From NCBI RefSeq assembly GCF_003255815.1, contig NC_037668.1, positions 65,515,878 through 65,579,877 of the forward strand: a DNA stretch of 64,000 nt. Direction: 5' to 3'. Positions 11,730 through 22,357 of the stretch are shown piece by piece. The translations under genes were made by a program, and so were the position numbers. Origin of the DNA: Theropithecus gelada (lineage: Eukaryota > Chordata > Mammalia > Primates > Cercopithecidae). Every line of letters starts with the position of its first letter. Position 1 is the stretch's first letter. The notes beneath the pieces were generated by a model, which saw nothing but the letters and a program-made list of their open reading frames with translations, searched no databases and had not been told where the DNA came from.

Positions 11730-11878
11730 AGAAGAAGAAAAAAATCCTACATGGTCAGTAATTAAACACAATTAAACCTAGAAAACTTCAAAGACTGGCC
11801 TGCCTCAATTTTCCCACCAAAGGGAGTGCTTAATTCTTGCCCTTATTTTTCTAGCACTGGTATTACAGATACACTTAC

Positions 11879-11956
11879 CGTACTGGAATTTTCTCGCAAT
11901 TCAGAATCTGTGGACAGAAGGCTCAAGTCACTTAGACAAAGTGAGTGATTTGTATC
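11879..11956 (-). CDS. MTF1: MTF1 coding exon, acidic domain with nuclear export motif
   Basis: This 78-nt exon is in phase 0 at both ends and encodes residues 331-356 (DTNHSLCLSDLSLL and on through STDSELRENSST). The acceptor is TTTTACAG before GATACAAATC, and the donor is AGTACG followed by GTAAGTG. The leucine spacing in LCLSDLSLL is the nuclear export signal that the MTF1 literature places inside the acidic activation domain. That role is established for the family; only the peptide is seen here. Skipping this exon would keep the reading frame. Confidence 0.95.
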
Positions 11957-12114
11957 CTGTAAAAGAGAAAAAATTCTAATTGAGTAACAAAAATCAGGAT
12001 TTACAGTGGCATATCATGTAACAAAACACTTGATTACAAAGTCCCTAATGTTCCACATGTCTACATTTGTTATCTGAAGAAGTTTAAGCCAACCAAAGCA
12101 AGGGCTAAGTGAAT

Positions 12115-12300
12115 TAGTTAAATTTGTTTTAAATTATACTTTAAGTTGTAGGGTACATGTGCACAATGTGCAGGTTTGTTACATATGTATACGCGTGCCA
12201 TGTTGGTGTGTTGCACCCATTAACTCATCACTTACATTAAGTATATCTCCTAATGCTATCCCTCCCTGCTCCCCCCACCCCATGAATTACTTAATTTTTT
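12115..12300 (-). mobile_element. L1 3' UTR fragment, antisense
   Basis: AATTATACTTTAAGTTGTAG, then GGTACATGTGCACAATGTGC and GCCATGTTGGTGTG are the reverse complement of the primate L1 3' UTR. Confidence 0.9.
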
Positions 12301-12349
12301 AAAATCCTGATATTCTTAGAAGAATATCTTACATTTCTTAAAAATTATT

Positions 12350-12655
12350 AATAAAGAGTTTTAGAGGCCGGGCATGGTGGCTCATGCCTGTAATCCCAGC
12401 AATCTGGGAGGCCGAGGCGGGTGGATCACGAGGTCAGGAATTTGAGATCAGCCTGGCCAACATAGTGAAACCCCGTCTCTACTAAAAACACAAAGAATTA
12501 GCCAGGGGCAGTGGTGTGCGCCTGTAATCCCAGCTACTTGGGAGGCTGAGGCAGGAGAATCACTTGAACCCAGAAGGTGGAGGTTGCAGTAAGCCGAGAG
12601 CGGGCCACTGCACCCCAGCCCAGGTGACAGTGCGAGACTCCATCTCAAAAAAAAA
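12350..12655 (+). mobile_element. AluS, first of a tandem pair
   Basis: Starts GGCCGGGCATGGTGGCTCAT at 12366. The flank AAAGAGTTTTA recurs after this Alu and again after the next one. Confidence 0.93.
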
Positions 12656-12663
12656 AGAGTTTT

Positions 12664-12990
12664 AGGCTGGGCGCGGTGGCTCAGGCCTGTAATCCCAGCA
12701 CTTTGGGAGGCTGAGGCAGGTGGATCACGAGGTCAGGAGTTCGAGACCAGCCTGGCCAACATGGTGAAACCCCGTCTCTACTAAAACTACAAAAATTAGC
12801 CAGGTGTGGTGGCAGGCACCTGTAATCCCAGCTACTCGGGAGGCTGAGGCAGGAGAATCACTTGAACCTGGGCGGCAGAAGTTGCAGTGAGCCAAGATCA
12901 TGCCACTAGTGGCACTCCAGCCTGGACAACAAGAGTGAGACTCTGTCTCAAAAAAGAAAAATAATAATAATAATAAAGAGTTTTAATATT
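12664..12990 (+). mobile_element. AluS, second of a tandem pair
   Basis: Starts GGCTGGGCGCGGTGGCTCAG and ends in an (AAT)n tail before a third copy of AAAGAGTTTTA. GTGGCACTCC shows a small local duplication (CACTAGTGGCACTCC). Confidence 0.93.
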
Positions 12991-13169
12991 ATCTCACGAC
13001 TAAGGCTCCAGAGTAACAAACCTATAATAATGTGAAATTAATACTATCTGTATACCTGGTCTCATCATTTACAGTGATTTCACATGACCTCATTTGCCAT
13101 TCATGTAAACTTTGGAAGTATTATTCTATATCCCTGTTTTTTATTCTTTTTGTAACAAATTGCCACAAA

Positions 13170-13310
13170 CTTATATTCCCATTTTAAATATGAGAAAACT
13201 GATGCTCAGTGGGAATGAAGTGCCCCAAAACACACAGCTAATTAGCAGAAGACAAATCTAGTGCTTCTGACTGAAAAGTAAATGGTCCTTCCACCACTGT
13301 GTTTCCCACA
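13170..13310 (+). mobile_element. MIR fragment
   Basis: GAGAAAACTGATGCTCAGTG then CACACAGCTAATTAGCAGAA resemble the MIR core. Diverged. Confidence 0.7.
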
Positions 13311-13459
13311 TGGGCACCAAAGGGCTCCTTACTCAGAGTGGGACCTGGGATTTAGAATTCAAATTCCACTGCCCAGGCTAAGGGAACTCTGGAGTCCCAG
13401 AACGCCAGTCACAACTCACACTTTAGGTGGTAGCCCTGCTTACCTCAGATACTCCTATT

Positions 13460-13885
13460 CATGCACACACTCAACAAACATTCGTAATGCATCTGCTATG
13501 CATAAACACTGTTCCAGGCCCAGGGACACAATAATGAACAAACTAAAGTCCTGCCCCCATAGAGCTTATGTTCTAGTGGAGAGAGAGGACAAAAAACAAA
13601 TAACTACAGTGTGCGACAGGATAAGAGAGGATAAGTCTTATGGAGAGTAAGGGTAGTAGGGAACTCTGGGATAGGAGTTTCTCTTTCACTGGGTGGTTAG
13701 GGAAGCTCTCTTAGGTAAGTGGCATTTGAGTAGAGAGTGAAGGAAAGAGGGTATCAACCATGCACATATCTAGAGAAGATGTTCCAAGCAGAGGGTACAG
13801 CAAGTATAAAGGCCTAGGGGCAGGAGTGGGCACTCCTTGGTTCAAGAAACCACAAAGAGGACCATATGGCTGAAGTGAGAGGAAG
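13460..13885 (+). mobile_element. Ancient LINE-type repeat (L2-like), first part
   Basis: ACACTGTTCCAGGCCCAGGG and GTTCCAAGCAGAGGGTACAG are typical of an old mammalian repeat that continues after the Alu at 13893. Family assignment is tentative. Confidence 0.55.
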
Positions 13886-13892
13886 AAAAGTA

Positions 13893-14242
13893 GGCTGGGC
13901 GCAGTGGCTCACACCTGTAATCCCAGCGCTTTGGGAGGCCAAGGTAGATAGATCACTTAAGCTCAGGAGTGCAAGACCAGCCTAGGTAACATGGTGAAGA
14001 TCCCATCTCTACAAAAAATACAAAAAAAAATACCCGGGCGTGGTGGTGCATGCCTGTGGTCCCAGCTATTCGGGAGGATCCCTGAGCCAGGGAGGTGGAG
14101 GTCACAGTGAGCAGAGATTGCAGCACTGCACTCCAGCCTACATGACAGAGCAAGACGCTGTTTCAAATAAAATGAAAAATAAAATAATACAATTCATAAA
14201 AAATAAAATAAAATAAAATAAAATAAAATAAAATAAAATAAA
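13893..14242 (+). mobile_element. Old Alu with (AAAAT)n tail
   Basis: Starts GGCTGGGCGCAGTGGCTCAC, has a deleted right arm, and ends in an expanded AAAAT pentanucleotide tail (about 14195-14242). Confidence 0.9.
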
Positions 14243-14249
14243 AAGAGAG

Positions 14250-14352
14250 GTAGATGAGATCAGAGAAGCAACCAGGCCAGAATGTGTAGGGCCCTGTAGC
14301 CTACTATAAAGACTCTGACTTTTACTTCAAGTGATACATACAAGAAGCTACT
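14250..14352 (+). mobile_element. Ancient repeat, second part
   Basis: Continues the repeat of 13460-13885 (CCAGGCCAGAATGTGTAGGG) up to the next Alu. Confidence 0.5.
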
Positions 14353-14353
14353 G

Positions 14354-14510
14354 GAGTCCAGGTGGGGTGGCTCATACCTGTAATCCCAGCACACTGGGAG
14401 GTTGAGACAGGAGGCAGGGGTGGGGGTGGGGAAAGGGAAAGACTGCTTGGACCTCGTCTCTATGTTAAAATAATTTTTAAAAATCTATGAAAATAAATAA
14501 AAATTTAAAA
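14354..14510 (+). mobile_element. Truncated Alu
   Basis: CCAGGTGGGGTGGCTCATAC begins an Alu left arm that then breaks down into a purine-rich and A-rich stretch. Confidence 0.75.
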
Positions 14511-14990
14511 AGCTACTGAGGGTTATGAGCAGACGACAGACATTATCTGCTTTATAGTTCAGAAAGATCTCTCTGGCTAATATATGTAGAACAGTCTGTT
14601 GTGGAGTAGACAGAAGAGGGGGAAAAGGTCCTAAGAAGCGCACTTAACAGGTTATTGCAATAATCCAGGCAAAAAGACAATAGTAGACTGAATAAAGTAA
14701 TCAGAAGAAGTGATAGTATTCTAGATAAATTATCAAGGATGAGCTGGCAGACTTTGCTGGTGGATGTGGAGTGTGAGGGGAAAAAGAGTCAAGAATGACT
14801 ATAAGATTTTTGGCCTCTGCCACTAGAAAACCAGAGCTGCCATTTACCAAGATGAGGAAGACTGCAGGAAGAACAGGTTTGAACATGTTAAGTTTGACAA
14901 GAATAGATGATATCTGGGTGGAGATGTTGAGTAGGTGGTAAAATACACAAGTCAAGAGACTGATCTTGACCCTGACTTCTTCCCTCTCAC
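14511..14990 (+). mobile_element. Ancient repeat, third part
   Basis: GGTTATTGCAATAATCCAGG, GAGTCAAGAATGACTATAAG and CCATTTACCAAGATGAGGAA match a widespread ancient mammalian repeat. A related piece lies at 47190-47450. Name uncertain. Confidence 0.6.
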
Positions 14991-15091
14991 TAACAGATAT
15001 ACAGAGAAGACATTTTAACCTTTGATTGTGATACACAAACAACTGCTGATGTTCTGTGGTACCCAGATCAAGAGACAAAAACACTACACAC

Positions 15092-15228
15092 CTCTGATCC
15101 ATTGTGTTGTGTAAGTGTACTGTATGAGGGTCCTTTGTTATCATGACCTTTCATGTGACTTTTGAGACTGTATTGAGTGCTGAATGTTTTCTCACAGCCA
15201 TTACTGGGGCAGAAGAAGGGTCTTTCAC
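15092..15228 (-). CDS. MTF1: MTF1 coding exon, sixth zinc finger
   Basis: This 137-nt exon encodes residues 285-330. It opens with the end of the TGERP linker and then zinc finger 6, FCPSNGCEKTFSTQYSLKSH with a final MKGH (C-X5-C-X12-H-X4-H pattern). It closes with a basic/polar tail ending QHNGSE. The acceptor is TTCTTGCAG before GTGAAAGACC, and the donor is TCAGAG followed by GTGTGTAG. Zinc finger 6 and its neighbours are among the fingers that fine-tune metal sensing in the family. The plus-strand reading frame at 15143-15352 is a shadow. Confidence 0.95.
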
Positions 15229-15690
15229 CTGCAAGAATAACAAAGTCGTGTTAATTTACCATAAAGTCATTTCACTGGATGAAGAAATCTACCTTTCCCT
15301 AACAGAGGTAAGTATTTTTAAGAAACTTTGGCTAACAGTTGTTAAAAGTTGAATAAATTACACATTAATCATCTCAGTCCTAAAACTCAATGCAGAGCAA
15401 AGCACTGGGAATGACTGCTGCTGGGAAGTTTAAAGAGAAGATTTGTTTCTCACAGATTGTTTTTTTTAGAGTGTCTCTGTATTGGTTTCATTTCTTAAGG
15501 TTGAACACCTGAGGTCCACCTCTGACAGAAACCCAAACATTCTAGGTAAGGCTGAGCTAATTAGGCTCACCTGAATATATACAGAGACTCTATGTCTCTG
15601 TATATCCACCTAGCTCTACAGGTCTCAATGGAAAACTGATAGTTACAGGCTTGATGAATGTTAAAATAAAAAATAAAAATTGGCCTAAAC
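15229..15690 (-). other. MTF1: Short unique MTF1 intron
   Basis: A 466-nt intron between the finger-6 and finger-5 exons. I see no repeat or other gene in it. Confidence 0.6.
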
Positions 15691-15694
15691 TCAC

Positions 15695-15768
15695 CAGTAT
15701 GTGTACGAACGTGAGTTTTAAGGTGGTGACTTGCTGCAAATGCTTTTCCACAGCCATCGTGATCGCAC
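15695..15768 (-). CDS. MTF1: MTF1 coding exon, fifth zinc finger
   Basis: This 74-nt exon encodes most of zinc finger 5: CDHDGCGKAFAASHHLKTH and VRTH, followed by the start of a TGE linker. It covers residues 260-284, with split codons at both ends (CG|G and G|GT). The acceptor is AAATTTAG before GTGCGATCAC, and the donor is ACATACTG followed by GTGAGTTT. Finger 5 is separated from finger 4 by the canonical TGEKPF linker supplied by the previous exon. Confidence 0.95.
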
Positions 15769-15820
15769 CTAAATTTGTTAAGCAAAGAGAAACAGGAGTC
15801 ATTAGCTAATAGACCTTTAC

Positions 15821-16143
15821 CCTGAACATCTTTTTTTTTTTTTTTTTTTTTTGAAACCAAGTCTTGCTCTGTCCCCCAGGCTGGAGTGCAGTGGCACAAT
15901 CTCGGCTCCCCGCAAGCTCTGCCTCCTGGGTTCACACCATTCTCCTGACTCAGCCTCCCGAGTAGCTGGGACTACAGGCACCCAACCACCACGCCTGGCT
16001 AATTTTTTTGTATTTTTAGCAGAGACAAGGTTTCACCGTGTTAGCCAGGATGGTCTCGATCTCCTGACCTTGTGATCTGCCCACCTTGGCCTCCCAAAGT
16101 GCTGGGATTACAGGCGTGAGCCAACGCGCCTGGCCTCTGAACA
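15821..16143 (-). mobile_element. Antisense AluY/S with TSD
   Basis: A T-run at 15831 begins the Alu, which ends near 16133. CTGAACATCT flanks both ends. Confidence 0.93.
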
Positions 16144-17087
16144 TCTCTTATAAATACAAACTAAAACAAATATTCAGAACACTAAGATCAGATCAATGAC
16201 ACTGGTTTTAGAGAATGGGAATGATGAGAGGTCCTTGAAAAAGTAAGGTGGCATATCTGGGATCAGAGGGAACCGAGAGCCCAGGATAAGTATTTCTTGC
16301 CCTACAGGTAAGGCCCATGTTGAGACCCCTGACAACAAGTCTTTTGATGAATTACTTAAAAGACCTCTATTGACAGTGACAGTCCATATGAAAAATCTGC
16401 CAGTGGAACATTAGGAATATCAAGAGTGAGCAAAGTGGCTCTCAAATATGCACATGGCTTGAAATATAAGAACAAAATCAATCAGAAGACAGGCTCAAGT
16501 AACTTATCTATAATCTTGCGTGTCGAGATCTACTTCATTCTCTTTTACTCTTGATAACCAAAGCTAAAAGGAATCTTTCCCTCCTCAGAACTCCTAAGGC
16601 ATTTCTTTACATTTCTTTTATGGCACCTCTCATTTCCAATCTTATTTTCTCTGTAGATACATCTGGTATCTGCTTTCCTAGAGTGTAAACTACTTGAGTA
16701 CAGGATCCACGTAGCTCTTTCTGTAGCTCCTGCACATAGCAGACATTCCTTAATTACTTATATGAATGAATGCATTTTCTTATAAACCAAAATATTTTAT
16801 TTCTTTAAATAGAAAGCTTCTCTACAGCATTTTCATTTTTAATTACATATAATCATCTTCATGTCTAAAGTCTCACTGAATATTCAAGAAAAATGCAGTT
16901 TTAATCATCACAAAGAGAAATGCATGTGACTGGATAGCAATCAGAGTCCTCTCAGCAGCCTACGGGGTGGAGATGGGGAGGGAATAATCTAAGTTTCACA
17001 GCATCCATCTGTAGAGTAACCAATTACAATCTAACTACTCTTGCCCTTAAAGGGATCATGACTCAGGAATACATTTGTAACTTAAAA
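16144..17087 (-). other. MTF1: MTF1 intron with an L2-like piece
   Basis: Mostly unique intron. At about 16600-16770 the pattern GTAAACTACTTGAGTACAGG followed by GCACATAGCAGACATTCC resembles an L2 3' end in antisense. No exon seen. Confidence 0.5.
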
Positions 17088-17400
17088 ACACAATTCCTTT
17101 TTTTTTCTGAGACATGATCTCTCTCTGTTGCCCAGGCTGGAGTGTACTGGCATAACCACAGCTGACTACAGCCTTGGCCTCCCTGGCTCAAGCGATCCTC
17201 CCACCTCAGCCTCCTAAATAGCTGGGACCACAGGCATGTGCCACCACTCCCAACTAATTTTAAAATTTTTTGTAGAGTTGGGATCTCACTGTGTTGCCCA
17301 AGCTGGTCTCAAACTCCTGGGCTCAAGTGATCCTCCCATCTCAGTCTCTCAAAGTGCTGGGATTACAGACATAAGCCACCACGCCCAGCTCACAATTACA
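17088..17400 (-). mobile_element. Antisense AluJ
   Basis: T-run, then GAGACATGATCTCTCTCTGT. CACAATTCC and CACAATTAC are the likely diverged target-site copies. Confidence 0.88.
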
Positions 17401-17544
17401 TTTGATTGGCATCTAAGAGTTGACTGTCCCTAAGACTTTTTGTTTCTAAGTACTCTGATAAAATGAGTGGTTTAAGAAGGAACAGGTAGCATATTTAATA
17501 CCTTGAATATAACTGTGATATCCCCTGACAAAATTCAAATACAT

Positions 17545-17868
17545 TATTATTTTTATTTATTTATGTTTTTTTGAGAGAGTCTCACTCTGTCATCCAGGCT
17601 GGAGTGCAATGGCACAATCTCGGTTCACCAGATTGCGGTGGAGAACCTCCGCCTCTCTGGTTCTAGCAATTCTCCTGCCTCAGCCTCCAGAATAGCTGGG
17701 ACTATAGGCACGTGCCACCACACCTGGCTGATTTTTGTAGTTTTAGTACAGATGGGGTCTCCCCATGTTGGCCAGGCTGGTCTTAAACTCCTAACCTCAA
17801 GTGATCCACCTGCCTCGGCCTCCCAAAGTGCTGGAATTACAGGCGTGAGCCGCCATGCCCAGCCTCAA
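17545..17868 (-). mobile_element. Antisense AluS with small insertion
   Basis: Starts with an ATTT-rich tail and GAGAGAGTCTCACTCTGTCA. The left arm carries extra bases around 17625-17645. Confidence 0.9.
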
Positions 17869-17869
17869 A

Positions 17870-18670
17870 GACATTGTTTATGGGCAGTTTTCAGCAATAC
17901 ATCTATCTATATTACATTTAGGGGAAATCCTTACAAACTGATTATCTCATTTAAAATGTCATATAATCATCCCAAAGCTGAGTTTGAACACCTATTAAAT
18001 GCCCAGAATCATGTTATATACTATGAGCAGAGAAAAAAGTAGATAACCAAAGTCCCTCCTTCAAGTTTATAGTACGTGTATCTATTTGATATACATATGT
18101 TGACATATATGAATAAAAATGGATGCTCCTATATGTTTGTGTATACACACGAGATATCATTACAAAGCAATAACTTGAACAAGTAACAACTGCACCACTA
18201 AGCTAAGCATCCCTACCTCTCATTTCCTCTCTTGTCTCCTCATCCCCTCCCCTCCTTGATTCTTAGGTATCCCTCCTCTGGGCTCAAAGCACTTTGGCCA
18301 TTTGCAGCCTCAGACATTATCCACAAATTTTGTGGGTTTTTTGTCACCAAAGGTTCTTAAGAAGAAGGCCTGCTTCTGAGTAATTCTCTAGCACTAACAA
18401 AAGTACCTACCACATAAGTGAGTTTCAACAAATGCTTCTTGGAAATAAATGGAAACAATGAGGCAGAAAGGCCATCATCCACAGAGTAAGGATGTTCTTG
18501 GACTCCACCAGCACCCCTCTAATCTGCAGTGGTTGGTTACAGCTATCCTGGGGTGAGTTAACGCTGCCAAAGAAAGAGCTAGTAAAGGGAGTTTTCTTTC
18601 TCTTTTGAAAAATTCAAAGTGTATCAAGACCCCCAGCTGAAACCCGGTCAGTGACAAATAGCAAACAGTA
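17870..18670 (-). other. MTF1: Unique MTF1 intron
   Basis: No exon or clear repeat recognised between the Alu and the finger 3-4 exon. Confidence 0.5.
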
Positions 18671-18678
18671 AGACCTAC

Positions 18679-18810
18679 CGAAATGGCTTTTCCCCTGTAT
18701 GGGTTCGAATGTGCTTCCTCAGATCACTGAGTGTGGTGAAGTATTTGCTGCAGCCTTCAGATTCACAGTTAAACGTTTTCCCTGTGTGAAGCCTCTGATG
18801 TGCTTTCAGC
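18679..18810 (-). CDS. MTF1: MTF1 coding exon, end of finger 3 and finger 4
   Basis: This 132-nt exon encodes residues 216-259: the C-terminal half of finger 3 (LKAHQRLH), a short TGKTF linker and zinc finger 4 (CESEGCSKYFTTLSDLRKH then IRTH), ending in TGEKPF. The acceptor is ATATTTTGCAG before GCTGAAAGC and the donor is CATTTCG followed by GTAGGTC. The intron sequence just upstream is short, because an Alu sits only about 42 nt from the acceptor. The reading frame stays open from the Alu tail through that intron end into the exon. Confidence 0.96.
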
Positions 18811-18833
18811 CTGCAAAATATTCCAGAGAAATT

Positions 18834-19174
18834 CCCTTTGTCATAAAATTCTTTTTTTTTTTTTTTTTTTTGAGATGGAGTTTCGCTCGTGTCGCCCAGG
18901 CTGGAGTGCAATGGCACAGTCTCAGCTCACTGCAACCTCCTCCTCCTGGGTTCAAGCGATTCTCCTGCCTCAGCCTCCCAAGCAGATGGGATTATAGAAG
19001 CCCACCACCACGCCCGGCTAATATTTGTATTTTTAGTACAGATGGGTTTCACAGTGTTGGCCAGGCTGGTCTCGAACTCCTGACCTCAGGTGATCCACCT
19101 GCCTCGGGCCTCTCAAAGTGCTGGGATAACAGGCGTGAGCCACCGTGCCCGGCCTCCCTTTGTCATAAAGTTCT
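18834..19174 (-). mobile_element. Alu beside an MTF1 acceptor, with TSD
   Basis: The Alu occupies about 18853-19155 and is in the same sense as MTF1. CCCTTTGTCATAAAATTCT and CCCTTTGTCATAAAGTTCT flank it as the target-site duplication. Its A-tail lies about 42 nt upstream of the acceptor of the 18679-18810 exon. Confidence 0.95.
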
Positions 19175-19287
19175 ACAGAGCCTCCCTATGCCAGTTTAAT
19201 GTGCTTCAGGATCAAGTGTGTAAGAATTCTATACCCATAACATACTAGTATCCAACATATTTTGCCCCAAAAGAAATGCAGAGAATA

Positions 19288-19598
19288 GGCCGGGCGCGGT
19301 GGCTCAAGCCTGTAATCCCAGCACTTTGGGAGGCCGAGACGGGCGGATCACGAGTTCAGGAGATCGAGACCATCCTGGCTAACACGGTGAAACCCCGCCT
19401 CTACTAAAATACAAAAAAAATTAGCCGGGCGAGGTGGCAGGCGCCTGTAGTCCCAGCTACTCGGGAGGCTGAGGCAGGAGAATGGCGGGAACCCGGGAGG
19501 CGGAGCTTGCAGTGAGCTGAGATCCGGCCACTGCACTCCAGCCTGGGCTACAGAGCCAGACTCCGTCTCAAAAAAAAAAAAAAAAAAAAAAAAAAAGG
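19288..19598 (+). mobile_element. AluY, monkey type (YRa-like)
   Basis: Starts GGCCGGGCGCGGTGGCTCAA, contains GAGATCCGGCCACTGC, and ends in a long uninterrupted A-tail. Confidence 0.95.
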
Positions 19599-20054
19599 GG
19601 GACTGACTTCCTGGGATTCAAATTCTGACCCCACATCCTGCTTGGATGGGGAAACCTGAGCTAGTTATAGAACCCCTCTGTGCCTCCACTTACTTATCAG
19701 CTGCTATGGGGACTAGCACTTAGAATCATGCCTAGCACACAGTGAGTACTTTTTAAGTGTTAGCTATTGTTATTTCTATTACTTTATGCTCAATACTGAA
19801 GACTATTAAGTCTCCTGATACAAACATGAAAAAGAGAATTGGCTACTGAATGGGCCACTCCCCATTTCTCAGGATAGAAAAGTCCTTCAAGCTGAGGTAG
19901 GACAGAAGCCTTAGTACAAAGATCCTGAGCCACAGGGAGATAGTACTCTATGCCAAGCACTGAAATGCCCAGGCCAGAATGCTGCTCCATGAGATGCAAA
20001 TCTAAATACAAACGTACTGTCGCTTCTAACCAGCCCAAGATACGTTCATCTTTA

Positions 20055-20381
20055 AGTAACAAGTTTCTAAGGCCGGGAGCCGTGGCTCACACCTGTAATC
20101 CCAGCACTTTGGGAAGCCCAGGCGGGTGGATCACGAGGTCAGGAGATCGAGACCATCCTGACTAACATAGTGAAACCCTGGCTCTACTAAAAATACAAAA
20201 AATTAGCCGGGCTTGGTAGTGGGCGCCTATAGTCCCAGCTACTCGGGAGGCTGAGGCAGGAGAATGGCATGAACCTGGGAGGCGGAGTTTGCAGTAAGCT
20301 GAGATTGCACCACTGCACTCCAGCCTGGGCGACAAAGCGAGACTCCATCTCAAAAAAAAAAAAAAGTAACAAGTTTCTCTA
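20055..20381 (+). mobile_element. AluY with TSD
   Basis: Starts GGCCGGGAGCCGTGGCTCAC at 20071. AGTAACAAGTTTCT flanks both ends. Confidence 0.94.
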
Positions 20382-20567
20382 ATGCATTTTTTAAATTTTT
20401 TCTTTCATTTTCTGAGATCTAGCAGAAAGGAATTTTACATAGCTGAACACAGCTGCGGTCTTTTAAAGCCCTGAAAGTGAATAACTCTCCCCTGCAAGGA
20501 GAAAGAGCCCTGCAGTCACAACAAGGTCAAGGTCAGAGGCTGGCAGAACAACGGAGATGAGGCTGAC

Positions 20568-20806
20568 CTGTACAGTGTGTTGAATGCCTTCTCACAGCCC
20601 TGCACGTCGCACTCAAATGGCTTTTCCTTCGTGTGCACTCGCACGTGGATCCTGAGGCTGTAAGAGGTAAGGAAGGCTTTGCCACAGCCCTCCTGATTAC
20701 AGACAAAGGTGTACTCTCCTCGGTGAGTCTTCTGGTGGGTTCGCAGGTTGCCTGCTGTGCTGTAGGTGCGGGGACAGCCCTCAAAGGTACACTGGTACCG
20801 CTTTAC
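20568..20806 (-). CDS. MTF1: MTF1 coding exon, fingers 1, 2 and half of 3
   Basis: This 239-nt exon encodes residues 137-216: zinc finger 1 (CTFEGCPRTYSTAGNLRTH, residues 140-164), the unusual RGEYTF linker, zinc finger 2 (CNQEGCGKAFLTSYSLRIH) and the first part of zinc finger 3 (CDVQGCEKAFNTLYR). From MTF1 literature, the finger 1-2 linker RGEYTF takes part in zinc sensing, in contrast to the standard TGEKP linkers of later fingers. The acceptor is TGCCAG before GTAAAGCGG, and the donor is CTGTACAG followed by GTCAGCC. The exon opens with GTAAAG, so it resembles a donor directly after an acceptor. Confidence 0.96.
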
Positions 20807-21439
20807 CTGGCAGACAGAAGACACCTCATCAACAGGACAAAAGAGCTGCACAGGGCTTAACTTTCCGACCCAGAGCTCAGCTCCCAAGAGACGTTGTAGA
20901 CGATACAAATGGGTTTTCATCATAAACACAGAAAACAGCCTCTAGCAGCAAAGTGGAAAAACCTTATTGTTGATCAAATCATACCTGGACAACACATAAT
21001 GATTTATGGGGAAGAAATAAGTCTATATGTATATGAATATTCTAAATGAATATAAGAGTGTTTTCAGACTCTATATACATCTATGCACTAAAAGTACACT
21101 ATACTGTTACAGCTACCTGTATTCAAATAAGATCTTAACTTATTTTAAGGCTTGACTAAACACCCTGACCTCCAGAACTACAACTTGATAGACCAATATT
21201 AAATTGAGTTCAAAACATCTTGAAATTTACATACTTAACCATCAAACATATTTCCCTAGATCATTTCCACTGCATATTTTCAAGCCTACAAAATGACAAC
21301 ATATTGCAAATTTCTTGGAAGATTTGGTGATGTGATAATTCTTAAACTGCCAATCTCTTGTTTCCTTTCACCATCAAACTTCTTGAAAGGCGAGTCAATT
21401 ATTCACCTCATGGTAGAAGGTTAAGAAAAAAAAAAAAAA
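20807..21439 (-). other. MTF1: Unique MTF1 intron
   Basis: Start of the 18-kb intron. I see no exon and no clear repeat before the RPS2 pseudogene; an A-run lies at 21425-21439. Confidence 0.5.
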
Positions 21440-22357
21440 GCTGCTTCTCTGACAAATACCGAACGGCAGATGACTCTAGTGCAGTGGAGGGCCTGGAATG
21501 GGAGGCCCAGCAGCTTCACCAGAGACTTTGGCAGGGATATTGGGGCCAGGGTCATGGCTGTGGTTGGCCAGGAGCCAGGGCTGAGGCCATGGAGCTCTCA
21601 GAGGCAAGGCTGAGAACAAGGAGTGGATGCACATCACCAAGCTGGGCTGCCTGGTACAGGACACAAAGATCATGTCCCTGGAGAAGATCTAGCGCTTCTC
21701 CCTGCCCATCAAGGAGTCTGACATCATTGACTTTTTGCTGGGGTCACCTCTCAAGGATGAGGTTTTGAAGACTACACCTCTGCAAAAGCAGACCCGCACT
21801 GGCCAGTACACCAGGTTCAAGGCCATCGGGGACTACAGTGGCCACATCAGTCTGGATGTTCAGTGCTCCAAGGAGGTTGCCAATGCTATCCAAGGGGCCA
21901 TGATCCTGGTCAAGCTCTCCACTGTTCCTGTTTGGAGAGGCCACTGGGGAAACAAGATCAGCAAGCCCCATGCTGTCCCTTGCAAGGTGACAGGCTGCTG
22001 TGGCTCTGTGCTGGTATACCTTATCCCTCCCCCACCCCACCTGAGGCACTGGCATCATCTTGGCCCCTGTGCCCAGGAAACTGCTGCTGATGGCTGGTAT
22101 TGACAACTGCTACACCTCCGCCAGGGGCTGCACTGCTACCCTGGACAACTTCACCAAAGCCACCCTTTAGGCCACCTCTAAGACCTATAGCTACCTGACC
22201 CCGATCTCTGGAAAAAGACTGTATTTACCAAGTCTCCCTATCAGAAATTCACTGACCACCTCATCAAGACCCACACCACAGTCTCTGTGCAGAGGACCCA
22301 GGCTCCAACTGTGGCTATAACACAGGGATTTTACACAAGAAAAATAAAGTGAATTGA
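21440..22357 (+). pseudogene. RPS2: RPS2 processed pseudogene
   Basis: This is an intronless retrocopy of the mRNA for small-ribosomal-subunit protein uS5 (RPS2), antisense to MTF1. Recognisable translated stretches are FSLPIKESDIIDFLLG, LKDEVLKTTPLQKQT, YTRFKAIGDYSGH, CSKEVANAI and GNKISKPHAVPCKVTG. It is dead: a TAG stop at 21690-21692 replaces a residue before RFSLPIKE, three residues are deleted after TRFKA, and the frame is lost around 22020-22060. The 3' end keeps the mRNA terminus AAGAAAAATAAAGTGAATTG, including the AATAAA signal. The former poly(A) tail appears to have decayed into the GA-rich tract that follows. The 5' boundary is approximate. No intron remains, consistent with L1-mediated retrotransposition. 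Confidence 0.95.

Noticed and set aside
15143..15352. Plus-strand frame opposite the sixth zinc-finger exon
   Set aside because: It is the antisense shadow of the MTF1 exon 15092-15228, whose splice sites and finger pattern are decisive.
18679..20806. Possibility that the zinc-finger pieces are a pseudogene or a KRAB-type gene
   Set aside because: Each piece has proper splice sites, the codon phases fit, there are no stops, and the finger sequences and RGEYTF linker are those of MTF1.
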